Positions 10,383-20,900 of a DNA stretch of 64,000 nucleotides are shown in pieces. Positions within the stretch are counted from its first letter, which is position 1. Every line of letters starts with the position of its first letter. This DNA comes from Streptomyces fumanus (GTDB lineage: Bacteria > Actinomycetota > Actinomycetes > Streptomycetales > Streptomycetaceae), in contig NZ_BNBI01000023.1 in assembly GCF_014655295.1 (NCBI RefSeq), forward strand, positions 1 to 64,000, in the 5' to 3' direction. The position numbers and the translations under genes are program-made. Under the pieces are notes generated by a model, which ran no database searches, had not been told where the DNA came from, and saw nothing but the letters and a program-made list of their open reading frames with translations.

Positions 10383-10644
10383 CCGACAAGCTCATGCACA
10401 GAGGCCGTCACCCCTCAGGGGCGCCGACCTCTTCCATGCTGAGCCCGCCCGTTCTCCGCCGACCGAGCCAATGCCCATGCCCGACGTCCACCGCGGATCG
10501 GAGAATCCGACGGTCCCGGATCGAACACGGGTCGAGATCCTGCGGTCCGCCGAGCCTCTCGGGGGCCCTCCGTCCGGTCCGGATCCGATGCGTTTCACGC
10601 TACCGTCCCGGCCCCCCACCACGGCCCGAGAACCCACCCAAACG

Positions 10645-10750
10645 GGGGTGGAGCCAAAACAACTTGCCGGAGCCAGGTTGACGCCCCCACCCGGGCCCCG
10701 TCACACCTCAAGTGGAGCCACTTCCAGTGTCGGGGTGGAGCCAAAACAAC
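10645..10750. repeat. Two direct copies of a 19-bp repeat, probable IS21-type end
   Basis: GGGGTGGAGCCAAAACAAC occurs at 10645-10663 and again at 10732-10750, with a partial copy (GTGGAGCCA) between them near 10712. Multiple short terminal repeats are typical of IS21-family ends, and a dead istB lies about 1 kb upstream, so this may be the right end of that element. The matching left end was not found. Confidence 0.5.
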
Positions 10751-10966
10751 CTGTCACAAACATGCGGGGTCTCCTCTTCCTCTCCGCAGTCGGCGCAGGT
10801 GGCCTTCCTCGCAGGTAACGGTTGCCCTCGCCGTCGCCCGCGGGCACAGGGACAGGGGCCGTGCGTTGGAGGACGTCCCGGAGATGGTGGTCGGCTCCGT
10901 CCGGCGGGCGGTGGAGCTGCCGCGTGGGCCTTACGCGTGCGTGCGAAGGGGTGCCCGGAAATTCAG

Positions 10967-11001
10967 GCACCCCGCCGGCCGTCTCTCTCCCGGCGGGGTG
11001 C
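10967..11001. terminator. 12-bp perfect stem-loop
   Basis: GCACCCCGCCGG (10967-10978) pairs perfectly with CCGGCGGGGTGC (10990-11001) around an 11-base pyrimidine-rich loop. It lies about 120 bp beyond the stop of the small secreted protein gene on the minus strand and could end its transcript. No U-tract is present, as is common in Streptomyces. Confidence 0.5.
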
Positions 11002-11030
11002 TCCTGGTCACTCTGAACGGCGGCCAGGCC

Positions 11031-11050
11031 GCTTACTGGGCCCAGTAAGC
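11031..11050. repeat. 20-bp perfect palindrome
   Basis: GCTTACTGGGCCCAGTAAGC is identical on both strands. It sits between the 12-bp stem-loop and the end of the minus-strand secreted-protein gene. It could be a second terminator hairpin or a protein-binding site. Confidence 0.5.
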
Positions 11051-11119
11051 ACTATCTCGCTCCTCCGGCTTGCTCTCGGCGGGGTGCTCGCTGGTGACTG
11101 CTGGCTGCGGGCCTGCTCA

Positions 11120-11515
11120 CTACCACGTGTAGGTGCCGCTGTTGGGGTACCGAGGCGTTCCGTTCGCGCCGTCCTGCACCCACACCTTCACGGAGATCTT
11201 GGCGCCGTACACGGGGCGAGGATAGAGGTACTGTTCGGAGCTGCAGGATCCGTATCCAGATGTGGTTTGGAGCCGGAGAACCTGCGTGGAATACCGGACT
11301 TCGGCTATCGCTCGCATGCCATCAGAGTCGTCGTCGCAGACCTGCCACCCACCTCCGGAGTCCCGGTTGACGTAGACAGACGCAGAGCCGTTGGTAGTGC
11401 TGAGGACATAGTCGAATGCAGCCTTCGACTCGGATGCCTGAGCGGGCACGGTGGTAGCCCCGAGAGCGAGCGTTCCGCTGAGAGCAGCGGTCGCGAGAGC
11501 CTGACGTAGACGCAT
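11120..11515 (-). CDS. Small secreted protein, 131 aa
   Basis: The ATG at 11515 is preceded by GAGGGG. Residues 1-~29 (MRLRQALATAALSGTLALGA, ending in VPAQA) form a clear Sec signal peptide with an AQA cleavage site. The mature part of ~100 residues is beta-rich (NGSASVYVNRDSGGGWQVCD) with two cysteines about 50 residues apart that could form a disulfide. The C-terminus is Tyr/Asn/Thr-rich and ends GTYTW. It resembles the many small uncharacterised secreted proteins of streptomycetes; no enzyme motif is seen. Confidence 0.75.
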   Translation of the reverse strand: MRLRQALATAALSGTLALGATTVPAQASESKAAFDYVLSTTNGSASVYVNRDSGGGWQVCDDDSDGMRAIAEVRYSTQVLRLQTTSGYGSCSSEQYLYPRPVYGAKISVKVWVQDGANGTPRYPNSGTYTW

Positions 11516-12121
11516 GTGAGATCCCCTCGTCGAAGGAAGTGGTGTTCGGGCTTGCACCAGCACTGCACTGGAGGATCACCCCTGTCTTGGGCGTGATTCA
11601 TCGACCCAGCGGGCTGTGCTCTGGCGACCGTTTGATCAGCCAGGCATAGACAGGCTGCTGGCCAACGACAGAAGAAGCAACGAGATCAGACCAGCCCGGA
11701 CAGTCGGCGAACTGTCCGGGCTGGTCCGGGCCTTGTCCGGATCGTGTCCCGGACAGATCTATCGCAGTAACTGATCGTTCCAGGATGAGTCGAGCCGTGG
11801 ATCTTGTGTTCTTCCAAGGGCTGACCACGGGAGCGCGCGACGCCGGAACGGGTGTCGTACCGACCCGACGTCTCAGCCTTCACCGATCCCGATCCCGACG
11901 CCGCGGCCGCCAACATCGACCTCGCCCACCAGCACCTGACCAGGGAACGCCTAGAGGCTAAGCGCCCGTGTCGGCCGCTCCACCGCCTCCGCGATCGACG
12001 GGTCGACGGCGGCTCGGTTGCACAACGGCCTGGTGCGCGGCGAGCGCCCGAGCTTGCGGTATGAAGCAGGCCCGGTGGAAAGCCGCCGCTATCGGCTGGG
12101 CGGTCAACGGGCCACCAGCGG
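11516..12121. other. Intergenic with no supported gene
   Basis: The stretch just above 11516 is the promoter region of the secreted protein. Around 11852-11960 a short plus-strand frame (VSYRPDVSAFTDPDPDAAAA) shows local coding bias but has neither a proper start nor a continuation, so it may be a fragment. Nothing else was recognised. Confidence 0.3.
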
Positions 12122-12346
12122 TCAGGTCGCCGAGGCGTCGCCTGCCGCGTCGCCGTGGGCGTCCTTGCGCGGTCGGCCGCGGGGCTTTTCCGCGGGCCAG
12201 TGCCCGCTGAGCCGCCTCAGGAAGCTGTCCGGGTCGGCGACCAGTGCGTTGAGGCACGCTACGACGAAGCCCTGCATCTCCCGGCCGCGGTTGTTCAGCG
12301 CCTGCGTGGCCCCCTGTTTCAGGGCTTCTCCGGGCCGGACGATCAT
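12122..12346 (-). CDS. Small AT-hook protein, 74 aa
   Basis: From the ATG at 12346 the frame encodes a helical part (about residues 8-50: RPGEALKQGATQALNNRG, then MQGFVVACLNALVADPDSFL) followed by KPRGRPRKD. The core PRGRPRK is the consensus AT-hook that binds the minor groove of AT-rich DNA. No strong ribosome site is visible, and the open frame extends upstream, so the start is uncertain. A nucleoid-associated or element-borne DNA-binding role is likely; AT-hooks are unexpected in a genome this GC-rich. Confidence 0.5.
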   Translation of the reverse strand: MIVRPGEALKQGATQALNNRGREMQGFVVACLNALVADPDSFLRRLSGHWPAEKPRGRPRKDAHGDAAGDASAT

Positions 12347-12439
12347 GCCTGGGTCTCTGTGCCGGTCGCGTCGCTGAGGGGTCACGCGAAGAATTTTCCC
12401 ATAAGTGGCTTGCCACTTATTGTGTGGAGGGGCCTGGCC

Positions 12440-12771
12440 GTGACGATCAGCGAATACAACAACCCCGCCCTCTACCGGGCCGCCCTCGTCGGCGCGGCGC
12501 TCGGCTCCGGCATCGGCCACGACGCGTCCGACGCCGACCTCGACCGGGCCGCCGTCGCGGCGCGGGCCTGCGCGCGCCGGTGCTCGCCGCGTCGCGCGAG
12601 GCCGTGCGGTTCGCCCTTCAGTGCCCGGTGGACTTCATGGGCGACGACAGCAACCAGGACATCGCGCAAGCCCTGTTCGACGCCGCCAGCGAGCGCCACC
12701 CGCTGGTCGTCCTCGACCACCAAGGCCGCCCGGTCGTGATGGTGCCGCGGCCCGTCGGGGAGCCGGCATGA
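12440..12771 (+). pseudogene. Hypothetical gene, frameshifted
   Basis: The GTG at 12440 follows GGAGGGG. It encodes VTISEYNNPALYRAALVGAA and, up to about 12570, HDASDADLDRAAVAARAC. The frame then changes, and the end is SREAVRFALQCPVDFMGDDS through VVLDHQGRPVVMVPRP to a stop at 12771. Both parts look like one small soluble protein of ~110 residues. Its stop overlaps the next ATG (ATGA), so the two were an operon. Function unknown. Confidence 0.45.
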
Positions 12772-13140
12772 GCGCCGGACCAGTGCGACAGCCGAGACGC
12801 GCGAGATCGAATTCGCCCCGGCACTGCCGGACGGCCTGCGGGCGGAGCCAGGCACCGGCTACCTCCAGCCGGGCGGCCTGGTCGTGCCCACCGGGTGGTC
12901 CCGCCCGCTGGACGGCGCACCCGACGAGCGGCGCCAGCACCCCGCCTACGAGGGCAGCAGCGTCCAGTGCTGGAACATCTCCACACCCGACGGGCACCGC
13001 GCGAGCCGCTTCCCCTACCTGGCCCGAGCAGACGCGGCCCCGGCCGCGGCACGCATCGCAGCCGCCCTGCCCGGCGGGGCGTGGCCCTCCGATGCCGACA
13101 CCGCGGCGCTGCTGCCGCTCGCCTGGAGGCATCCGGCATG
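12768..13140 (+). pseudogene. Hypothetical gene, frameshifted near its start
   Basis: The ATG at 12768 overlaps the preceding stop. After about eight codons the coding signal moves one frame over (AETREIEFAPALPDGLRAEP) and continues through GLVVPTGWSRPLDGAPDERR to an Ala-rich helix that runs into the next gene's start near 13138. The product would have ~125 residues with no recognisable domain. Confidence 0.4.
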
Positions 13141-13726
13141 CCGGCCATGCTGCCGCTCAGCTACAGGGGCAAGCCCAACTGGGGCACCGGGCTCGGGGGG
13201 GGACATCGCCGACTTCTGGATGCCCGACACCCGGGCCGCCTACGAGCGGATGATCGACGCCCACGGGCGGATCCCGAAGAACTGCCAGGCGTGCGCCAGG
13301 ACGGTGCGTCAGCAGAAGCGTCTCGGCTGGTTGCCGCGGACCAGTCACTGGCCCCTGTGGTCGGTGCGCGGCCACCGCGGACAGCGCGTCCGTCCGCACT
13401 GCCACTGCGCGGCCTGCATGCGCACCGACGTGCGCATCGGCTCCTTCGGCCCCGCCACCGATGACGTCGGCGGCACCATCCTCGGCTCCACAGCGATCTA
13501 CCCCTTCAGCGCCGTCCCGGGAATCGTCAATCCCTCTGTCGACCGCGGCGAGCGTCCCTTCGCCTGGTTCACGTACTTCGTGGAAGAGGCCGGGCACGTC
13601 GTCGTCGACGAGCGTGCCGGCGTGAACCTGTGGCCGACGGGCGTGCGGCACGACGACGCACTGCTCTGCGAGACCGGAGTCACCGGCGAGTTCCGCCTCG
13701 ACACCACCACGCCGCAAAAGGAGTGA
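13138..13726 (+). pseudogene. Cys-rich hypothetical gene broken at an eight-G tract
   Basis: The ATG at 13138 encodes MPAMLPLSYRGKPNWGTGLG. The frame then changes at a run of eight G bases (13195-13202) and continues GDIADFWMPDTRAAYERMID to the stop at 13726. CQAC and HCHCAAC clusters at roughly 45-95 residues could bind zinc. The last half is beta-rich with aromatic residues (RPFAWFTYFVEEAGHVVVDE). The break lies in a homopolymer, so one miscalled G would restore the gene. Function unknown. Confidence 0.45.
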
Positions 13727-13744
13727 TTGACCGCTTAGGTCAAT
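13726..13744. terminator. 7-bp inverted repeat after a stop codon
   Basis: ATTGACC at 13726-13732 pairs with GGTCAAT at 13738-13744 around GCTTA. It overlaps the end of the preceding stop codon. It may be a weak terminator or an operator. The remaining ~290 bases to the next gene show nothing recognisable. Confidence 0.3.
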
Positions 13745-14033
13745 TCGGCGTGTAGAGGAGGCTTGTCTCACAGCACTTTCACCGGAGCGGGCCCCCGAAG
13801 GCTCCGACGACCCTGCGGCGGACGCCGTGAGACGGTGCCGGTACTGCGGTCTGCAGACCGTTACGCTGCGTATCCCGATGCTGCCCAAGCAGGTTCCGTT
13901 GGACAGTCGCCGACGGGCCCTCCCTGCTGTTCTTGACGCATGTGAACCCTTACCCGGACGTTTTGTGTGGCTGTTACTCAACCGTTCTTGAGGTTCACGA
14001 GCGCTCAAACAGTCTTACTGGCACCCTCTTCTT

Positions 14034-14555
14034 GTGGATGCGGGGACTTCAGCGGTTCTGGGTGCCGGGGTGGGAGTAGTGGGAACAACCCTGGCAGCGA
14101 TCATTGCCGGGATAGCGGGACAGCGCCAGGTGCGAGCTGAGCATCGCCACTGGCGTCGCCAGCTGCGCCGTGATGCTTATGCCGCCTTCACGGTCAAAGC
14201 TGATGAGGTCTATGAGGCACTGCGCGGTGTCGAAGCTGAGTTAGCCAGGCCAGGCCATGATCTCGACGGGCTGCGCGGAGCTCTTGACAAGACCCGCAGG
14301 TTGGTTCGAGGAGATTTGGCCGATGCTCAGACTGCCGTCGAGCTTGAAGGGCCGGAGGAACTGACTCGCATGGCTGGTGAGTTGACCAAGTCTCTGTCGG
14401 CCTGCGTCGCGGCGATACAAGCGAGAATCATTGGCCGAGAGGGCAGTGACGCGCTCGGGGCGAACGAGTCGCATCGCATCCGGAGTTTCCTCAACCATGC
14501 ATCGAACAAGCGAGAGCAGTTTGTGAGGCATGCTCGCAAGGCCATCGATGTGTGA
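14034..14555 (+). CDS. Membrane-anchored hypothetical protein, 173 aa
   Basis: The GTG at 14034 starts a frame whose residues ~6-30 (AVLGAGVGVVGTTLAAIIAG) form one N-terminal transmembrane segment. A basic HRHWRRQLRRDAYAAF patch and then a long helical, soluble, cytoplasmic part follow. This layout of an N-in anchor plus a helical hairpin domain is frequent among uncharacterised streptomycete proteins. No catalytic motif is seen. A strong hairpin follows the gene, which suggests a monocistronic unit. Confidence 0.6.
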   Translation: MDAGTSAVLGAGVGVVGTTLAAIIAGIAGQRQVRAEHRHWRRQLRRDAYAAFTVKADEVYEALRGVEAELARPGHDLDGLRGALDKTRRLVRGDLADAQTAVELEGPEELTRMAGELTKSLSACVAAIQARIIGREGSDALGANESHRIRSFLNHASNKREQFVRHARKAIDV

Positions 14556-14589
14556 GCGTGGGGTAACCCGCACGCTGACTCCGCCCACG

Positions 14590-14622
14590 CCCGTGGCCCC
14601 GGACTGCTGCCGGGGCCACGGG
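14590..14622. terminator. Strong 13-bp stem-loop terminator
   Basis: CCCGTGGCCCCGG (14590-14602) pairs perfectly with CCGGGGCCACGGG (14610-14622) around ACTGCTG. It lies 35 bp after the stop at 14555 and is a likely factor-independent terminator. No gene is seen between it and 14906. Confidence 0.75.
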
Positions 14623-14906
14623 CAACATGGCCGAGTCCGTTGGCCACCGACCTTCGCCGACCCTGGGAGAAGCCGACGGAGCCACGAACTGACGCCCGGT
14701 CGAGTCCTCAGAGGGTTCAAGAACCTGCGCGCCAGGACCGGTTCCCCGGCCGGTGCACCGAAACCTTCCCAGCCCGGCCCTGGGAGGCCGCCGGGCTCGA
14801 AGAACCGCTGCCCAGCCACCCGCTACGACGTGGACAGAGTCCTCGCCGCGACGTCCAGGGTGTCCGGATGTTCCTGCGGGAGGAAGTCGATCAGGTCCTG
14901 GCACGG

Positions 14907-17900
14907 TCAGACGGGAGCGGTGGTCACCTCCGCGGAGTCCTGCGCCTGGGCGGGCAGGGTGATGGGAGCGGTCCCGGAAGGTGCGGCCGCAGCGGCCTCA
15001 TCGCCCCGGGACAGGCCCAGGCGCAGATGGACGAGCCGGGCGATGTCGACGAGCGTGCTGTTGCGGTTGCGCAGCAGTTCCATGGGCGGGATCTCGACGC
15101 CGTAGCGGCGCTGGAGGGTGACCAGGAGCTCGGCTCCCATGAGGGAGTCCATGCCGTAGCTGTCGACGCGCTGGTGGGGGTCGAGCTGTTCGGGTTCCAT
15201 GCGCATGACCTCCGCGAGGATCTGGCGCAGGTTGTCGGTGAGGTAGTCCACCGCGTCATCGGCGGACATCTGGCTCAGCCGTCGGGTGAGTTCCTCCTTG
15301 CTGATCTCGCCCACGGTTCCGGCCGGTACCAGTGCGGACAGGCGCGGGCTGCGGACCACGGTCATGAGGTTGCGTGCGGTGTCCCAGTTGACGGAGGCGA
15401 CCGTGGCCGTCTCGGCGCCCGACAGGAGCAGCGTCTCCAGGTGGGCGAAAGCCCGCGCTGGAGTGAGCGCGTTCAGCCCCACGGCCTCCAGGGCTGTGGT
15501 CATCCCGGTGCGTGCGACGTATCCGACGTCGGCGATGGCTCCCCAGCCGACGGCCAGGGCGGGCTCGCCCGCTTGCCGACGGCTGTGCGCGAGGGCTTGG
15601 AGGTACAGGTTCGCGCCGCTGTAGGGGCCTTGGCGGAGGTTGCCGATGGTGGCGGTGCCGGAAGAGTACAGGAGGAAGAGGTCGCAGTCGCGGTCGCGCA
15701 TGAGGGCGTCCAGGACGACGGCTCCGCCGATCTTGGGTTGCATGACGGCGGCCATCCGGTCGGCGTCGAGGCTGAGGAAGTCGTCGTCGTCCAGGTGCAT
15801 GGCGCAGTGGACGATGCCGCGCAGCGGGTGTCCGCCGTCGTCGATGCGCTGGGCCAGGTCGGTCATGGCCGCGGTGTCGGCCGCGTCGGCGGCGTAGGCC
15901 GTGGCGTGCACGTCCAGTTCGCGAAGACGGGTGAGGATGTCGTGTGCCTCGGGGGCCTCGGAGCCCCGGCGGCTGACCAGGGCGAGGTGCCGGGCCCCGT
16001 GGCCGGCGAGCCAGGCGGCGGTGGCGGCGCCGAAACCGCCGGTGCCGCCGGTGACCAGATAGGTGCCGTCAGGGTCGAGCCTGAGGGGGGCGTTCGGGCG
16101 GTGTTCTACGAGGGGGGCTTCGTCCAGCGGGTCGAAGGTGACGACGACCTTGCCGATGTGCCGGGAGTACTGGAGGCGGCTGAAGGCATCCTGGACGCGG
16201 GCCGCGGGGTAGACGCTGTGTGGAAGAGGGCCGCAGGCGCCGGACTCGATCGCCTCGACCACATCGTCGGCGAGCTCGCGGAGCACATCGGGGCTGTGGA
16301 TGAGTTTGGTGAGGTCCACGCCGAAGAAGGCGATGTTGTTGACGAACGGACGCAGCAGCAGCGGCTTGTTCTCGTACATGTCCCGTTTGCCGAGTTCGAT
16401 GAACCGGCCGCCGGGCCGCAGAAGTTCCAGGCTGCGGGTCAATGCCTCACCGGCCAGCGAGTTGAGGACGACGTCGACACCGCGGCCCGCGGTGAGCTCC
16501 TTGACCTGTTCGGCGAAGTCCAGGGTGCGGGAGTCGAGCACGTGCTGGACCCCGAGGGTGCGCAGGAAGTCGCGCTTCAGGTCATTGCCCGCGGTGGCGA
16601 TGACATGGGCGCCCAGGGCGTGGGCGTAGCGCACTGCCGCGAGGCCGACGGCCCCGGCACCGCCATGCACCAGGACCGTCTCACCTGGTTGGAGCCGGGC
16701 TAGGGTCTTCAGCCCGTAGACGACGGTGGCGGCGGCCACGTACACCGTGGCCGCCTCGGTGAAGTCCATGGTGTCCGGTACGCGCAGCAATCCCATCTCG
16801 GGGGCGATCGCGTGGGAGGACAGGGCGGCCAGGGCCGGGCCGAAGACCCGGTCGCCGGGCGCGAAGCGGGTGGTGTTCTGCCCGCAGGCGAGGACGGTGC
16901 CGGCGCATTCCAGGCCGACACCGTGTTCTGACACGGTGGCCACGAATGCCTCACTGGGCAGCAGGCCCGTGGCTTTCATGATGTCGCGGTAGTTCAACGC
17001 GGCGGCACGCACCTCGATGAGGATCTCATCGGGACCCGGCTCCGCGAGCGTCACTTCTTCCCATGCCAGGTGGAACGACAGGCCGGGGTTGCGGACTCGC
17101 AAGGTGTACGGCGTGCCATCGGTGGCCGGGGTGGCCACAGGGCGGTGCTGCTCGCGGGGAACGAAGCGGCCCTGGCGGGTCAGGACGATCTCGTCCTCGT
17201 CGGTCTCGGTGAGCAGTTCGCGTGCGAGGCGCCGTGCGTCCGCGGCTGGGTCGTCACTGGGCTGCAAGGCGATGCGCCGGCAGCCGGCGTCGGGGTGTTC
17301 GTTGGCGACAGTGCGTGCTACGCCCCAGGCCGCCGCGTCGAGCGGATGAGGGGTGGCGTCGGCGGTCGGCATCGCGCCGCTGGGCCTGGTCACCAGCGTG
17401 AGTCGCACCTGGACGCCGGGGACGTCCTGGCCTGCGAGGAGACAGGTTCGCATCGTCTCGGCCCGGCGGACGGCGAGGGCCGTGGCACGGCTCGCTTCCT
17501 GCTCGGTCGGCTCTCCTAGGATCATGACCACGTTCACCGTGCCGGCGGCCGAAGCGCTCGCCGCCGCCGTGAGAGCCCGCAGCCACTCCTCGCGAGTGTC
17601 GAAAGCGGCCGTCAGCCCGGTGTGACAGGCCCCGTGATCGGTGAGGAGGTCCGCCAGCGCGGCGCCCACTGCCTGCGCGTGCCCGGACTCGCTGATGACG
17701 AGGTGGGTGCTGTCAGGCGCGGACGCGGGCGGCAGAGGGGGCATGACGGAGGCGGGACCGGCGTCCGCCTGAGCGAGCAGGACGGACATCTGGTCGTGGG
17801 TCGCCGTTCCGGGTTCCGCGCCGAGTTGGACCACCTCCTGGTATCCGCAGCGCTTGAGCAGGGGAGGCCATTCGTCGCGGGGCAGCAGCAGGGAGCGCGG

Positions 17901-20900
17901 GCGCACATCGGTGTCGGTCTGGCCGTAGAAACTGTCCAGGAAGCCGAAAATGACGGCGACCAGTTCAGGGTCGTGGACCTCGGTGGCGAGCAGCGCTCCG
18001 CCGGGTGCCAGGAGAGCGCGGACGTGGTGGAGCGCGGTACTCAGGTCGCGGGCGGCGTGCAAGGAGAAGCCGGCCACCACCAGGTCGAAGCCAGCCGGGT
18101 GAAAGTCCTGTTCCGCCGGGTCGGTCTCCAGGTCGAGCGTGCGGTAGTCGATGAAGTCGTAGGTTGCGAAGCGGGACTGGGCGCGGGGGAAGAACAAACC
18201 GGCAATGTCGGTGAAGCAGTAGCGGGTGCGCTCCGGTGGCAGCAGCGGCAGCAGCGCGGCCGTGGTTCCTCCGGTGCCCGCCCCGACCTCCAGGACGCGC
18301 AGCGGCCGGTCGGCCGGCCAGGACCGCACCACCTCGCGAACCAGTGCCTGCGCCATACGGTTGTGCAGCCGGATCAGGGGTGACAGGTCGTAGAAGGCTT
18401 CCAGCGCCTGTGCCGACGCTTCATTGGCCAGGAGTTCGAGCGGATCGCGGCTGCCGAGCATGAGCGCGTCGACGTGCTGGAACTGATGCGTGACCAAGGC
18501 CAGGAAGTCAACGTCGGCGGGGCTGGCATCCAGCCCCAGCCGCACGATGTCCGCCGGCGTCTCCGCGGTGGCGCGCAGCCGGTACCGCCCGTCGTCCCCC
18601 CGCGTCATGAATCCCTGCTCGAGCATGGCCGGGGCCATCAGGTCCACGGCCCGCAGATGGGCTTCCTGCAAGCCGAATCCCACCAGATCCGCGGGGAAGA
18701 ACGGAACGTCGGGTTCCGGCAACAACTCGCTGAGGCATCGCGCCACGGCGAGCGCCATCGCACGGCCGGGAAGGTGAGCACTCCTGTCGTAGCCGGCCTG
18801 GCGCCATGTTCCGGCCAAGTGTGCGACCCGGTCGCGGCAGGCCGCGGCGAGGTCGGCGGGAGGGGGCAGCGGAGAGGTCGCACACGGTTCGTCCTCGTGG
18901 GGAGCGGCGCGCAGTACGGTGTGGCTGACGGTGAGCGGCGTCTGGTGGGCGGCGGCGAAGCGACGCAGGCGGCAGCCGTCGAGCCGGGCGGCGACGGTGC
19001 CGTCCGGGTCGGTGAGGGTGATGTCCCAGCAGACTTCGTCGTCGGTGCGGGAGCGCTCTCGTACCAGCACGGTGCCGGTGGGGGCGGGCGTCTTCCAGAC
19101 CCGTACGGCGTCGATGAAGGAGGGAAGGTAGGACTGACCGTCGGCGATCCGGTCGGCGAGCAGCGGGGCACCGGCCTGAAGTGCTCCGTCCAGCAGTCCG
19201 GGGTGCACGGTGTACGGGCTTCCCGGGGCTTCGCAGGCGTAGTGGGCGAGGACCTCTCCGTCGCCGACGCGCAGACCGGTCAGGGTGCGGAAGGCGGGGC
19301 CGTAGTCGAGTCCGGCGCGGGCACAGTCGGTGTAGTGGACGTCGGCCGGGATCCGCCGCGGGAACCGGTCGTCGTCCAGATCCGCGGACGGGCCGGGTGG
19401 CTGCGGACGGACGAGCGTGCGGACGCGGGCGCGGACGTGCGGGCGGGGCTCGGGGGAATGCTCGTCGGTGCTGGAGACGAGCAGGATGCCGGCGTCGGGG
19501 TCGAAGGAGGTCTGCACCCGCAGGGCGGAGGTATCGGGCCACGGCAGGACGAGCACGGCCTGGATGTCGAGGTGTTCCACTTCCACCGGGCCGCCCAGCG
19601 CGGCGCGACCGGCGGCCAGGGCCATCTCCACGTAGCCAGTGGCGGGCATGACCACGGAGCCGGCCACCTTGTGGTCGGCGAGCCAGGGCGCCAGCACGGC
19701 GTCCGGGTTACCGGACCACACCGGTGTGGGCGCCTGGCCGCGGATGCCCAGCAGCGGATGCTCCAGCGCCCCGCCGGCCCAAGCCTCCTTCTCGCCGCTC
19801 CAGTGCCGCTGGCGCTGCCAGGGGTAAGCGGGCAGTTCCACGGCCCGCCCCTGGCGCGGGAAGTAACGCGTCCAGTCCGTGCCGGCCCCGGTCGCGATCA
19901 GGGCCGCGCGGGCGGCGGCCAGGCTCTGCCGCCCGTCCCGCTCGCGCCGCACGGTGCCCAGGACGGCGGTACGCATGTCACGGCGGGCGCGGGCGATGCG
20001 GCGCAGATAGCCGCGTAGCACGGGGTGCGGGCCGATCTCCAGGAACACGTCCGTGCCGCTCACCAGGGCGGCCTCGACGGCGGCGGCGAAGGCGACAGGC
20101 TCACGGACGTTGCGCCACCAGTAGTTTCCGTCCAGGGCCTGGCCAGCCAGGCGGGAGCCGGTCACTGTGGAGTGAAACGGCACCAAGGCCCCGCCGGGCT
20201 GAAGGTTTTTCAGCGCGGCGGCCACGGCGGTCTCCTGGCTGTCCATGGCGGCGCTGTGGAAGGCGTAGTCGAGCCCCAGATCGCGGAAGAAGACACCGCG
20301 TTCCTCCAGGCGACGGCCCAGGTCGGCGAGCGCCTCCGGATCGCCGGCGAGGGTGGTGTCATCGCCCGAGTTGACACCGGCGATCTCCAACTTCCCGTCG
20401 TAGGAGGCGATTTCCCGCTCAGCGTCCCGGGCGCCGAGGCCGACCGCGGCCATCCGGCCGCTGCCGGCGGTGGCGGCCTGTGCCTGACTGCGCGCCACGA
20501 TCACCTGTGCCGCCTGCTGCAGGCTCAGCGCGCCGCAGGCGTGGGCGGCGGCCACCTCACCCACGCTGTGCCCGAGCACCAGGGACGGCTCCACGCCCTG
20601 CTCCCGCAGCAGGGCGACGATGCCGGTCTGGAGCGCGAACAGCAGTGGTTGGGCGAACTCGGTCCTCTCAAGGCGCCACTCGTCCACGGGACGCTGGAAC
20701 TGTTCGGCCACCGACCAGCCCAGTCCGGGCCGCAGTTCCTGGTCCAAGGTGAGCACCGTCTCGCGGAAGACGGGCTCGTGGGCGAACAGATCGGCGCCCA
20801 TGCCGGGCCACTGCGAGCCGTTGCCGGAGAACACGAACGCCACCTGCCCGGCCTCGACCGCCTCCACCGGCACATGCGCGTCCTCTTGTCGCAGCCGCGC

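Noticed and set aside
14640..16703. 687-codon plus-strand frame opposite the synthase
   Set aside because: The minus strand holds continuous, motif-verified ACP-KR-ER domains; the plus frame has no domain and is a shadow.
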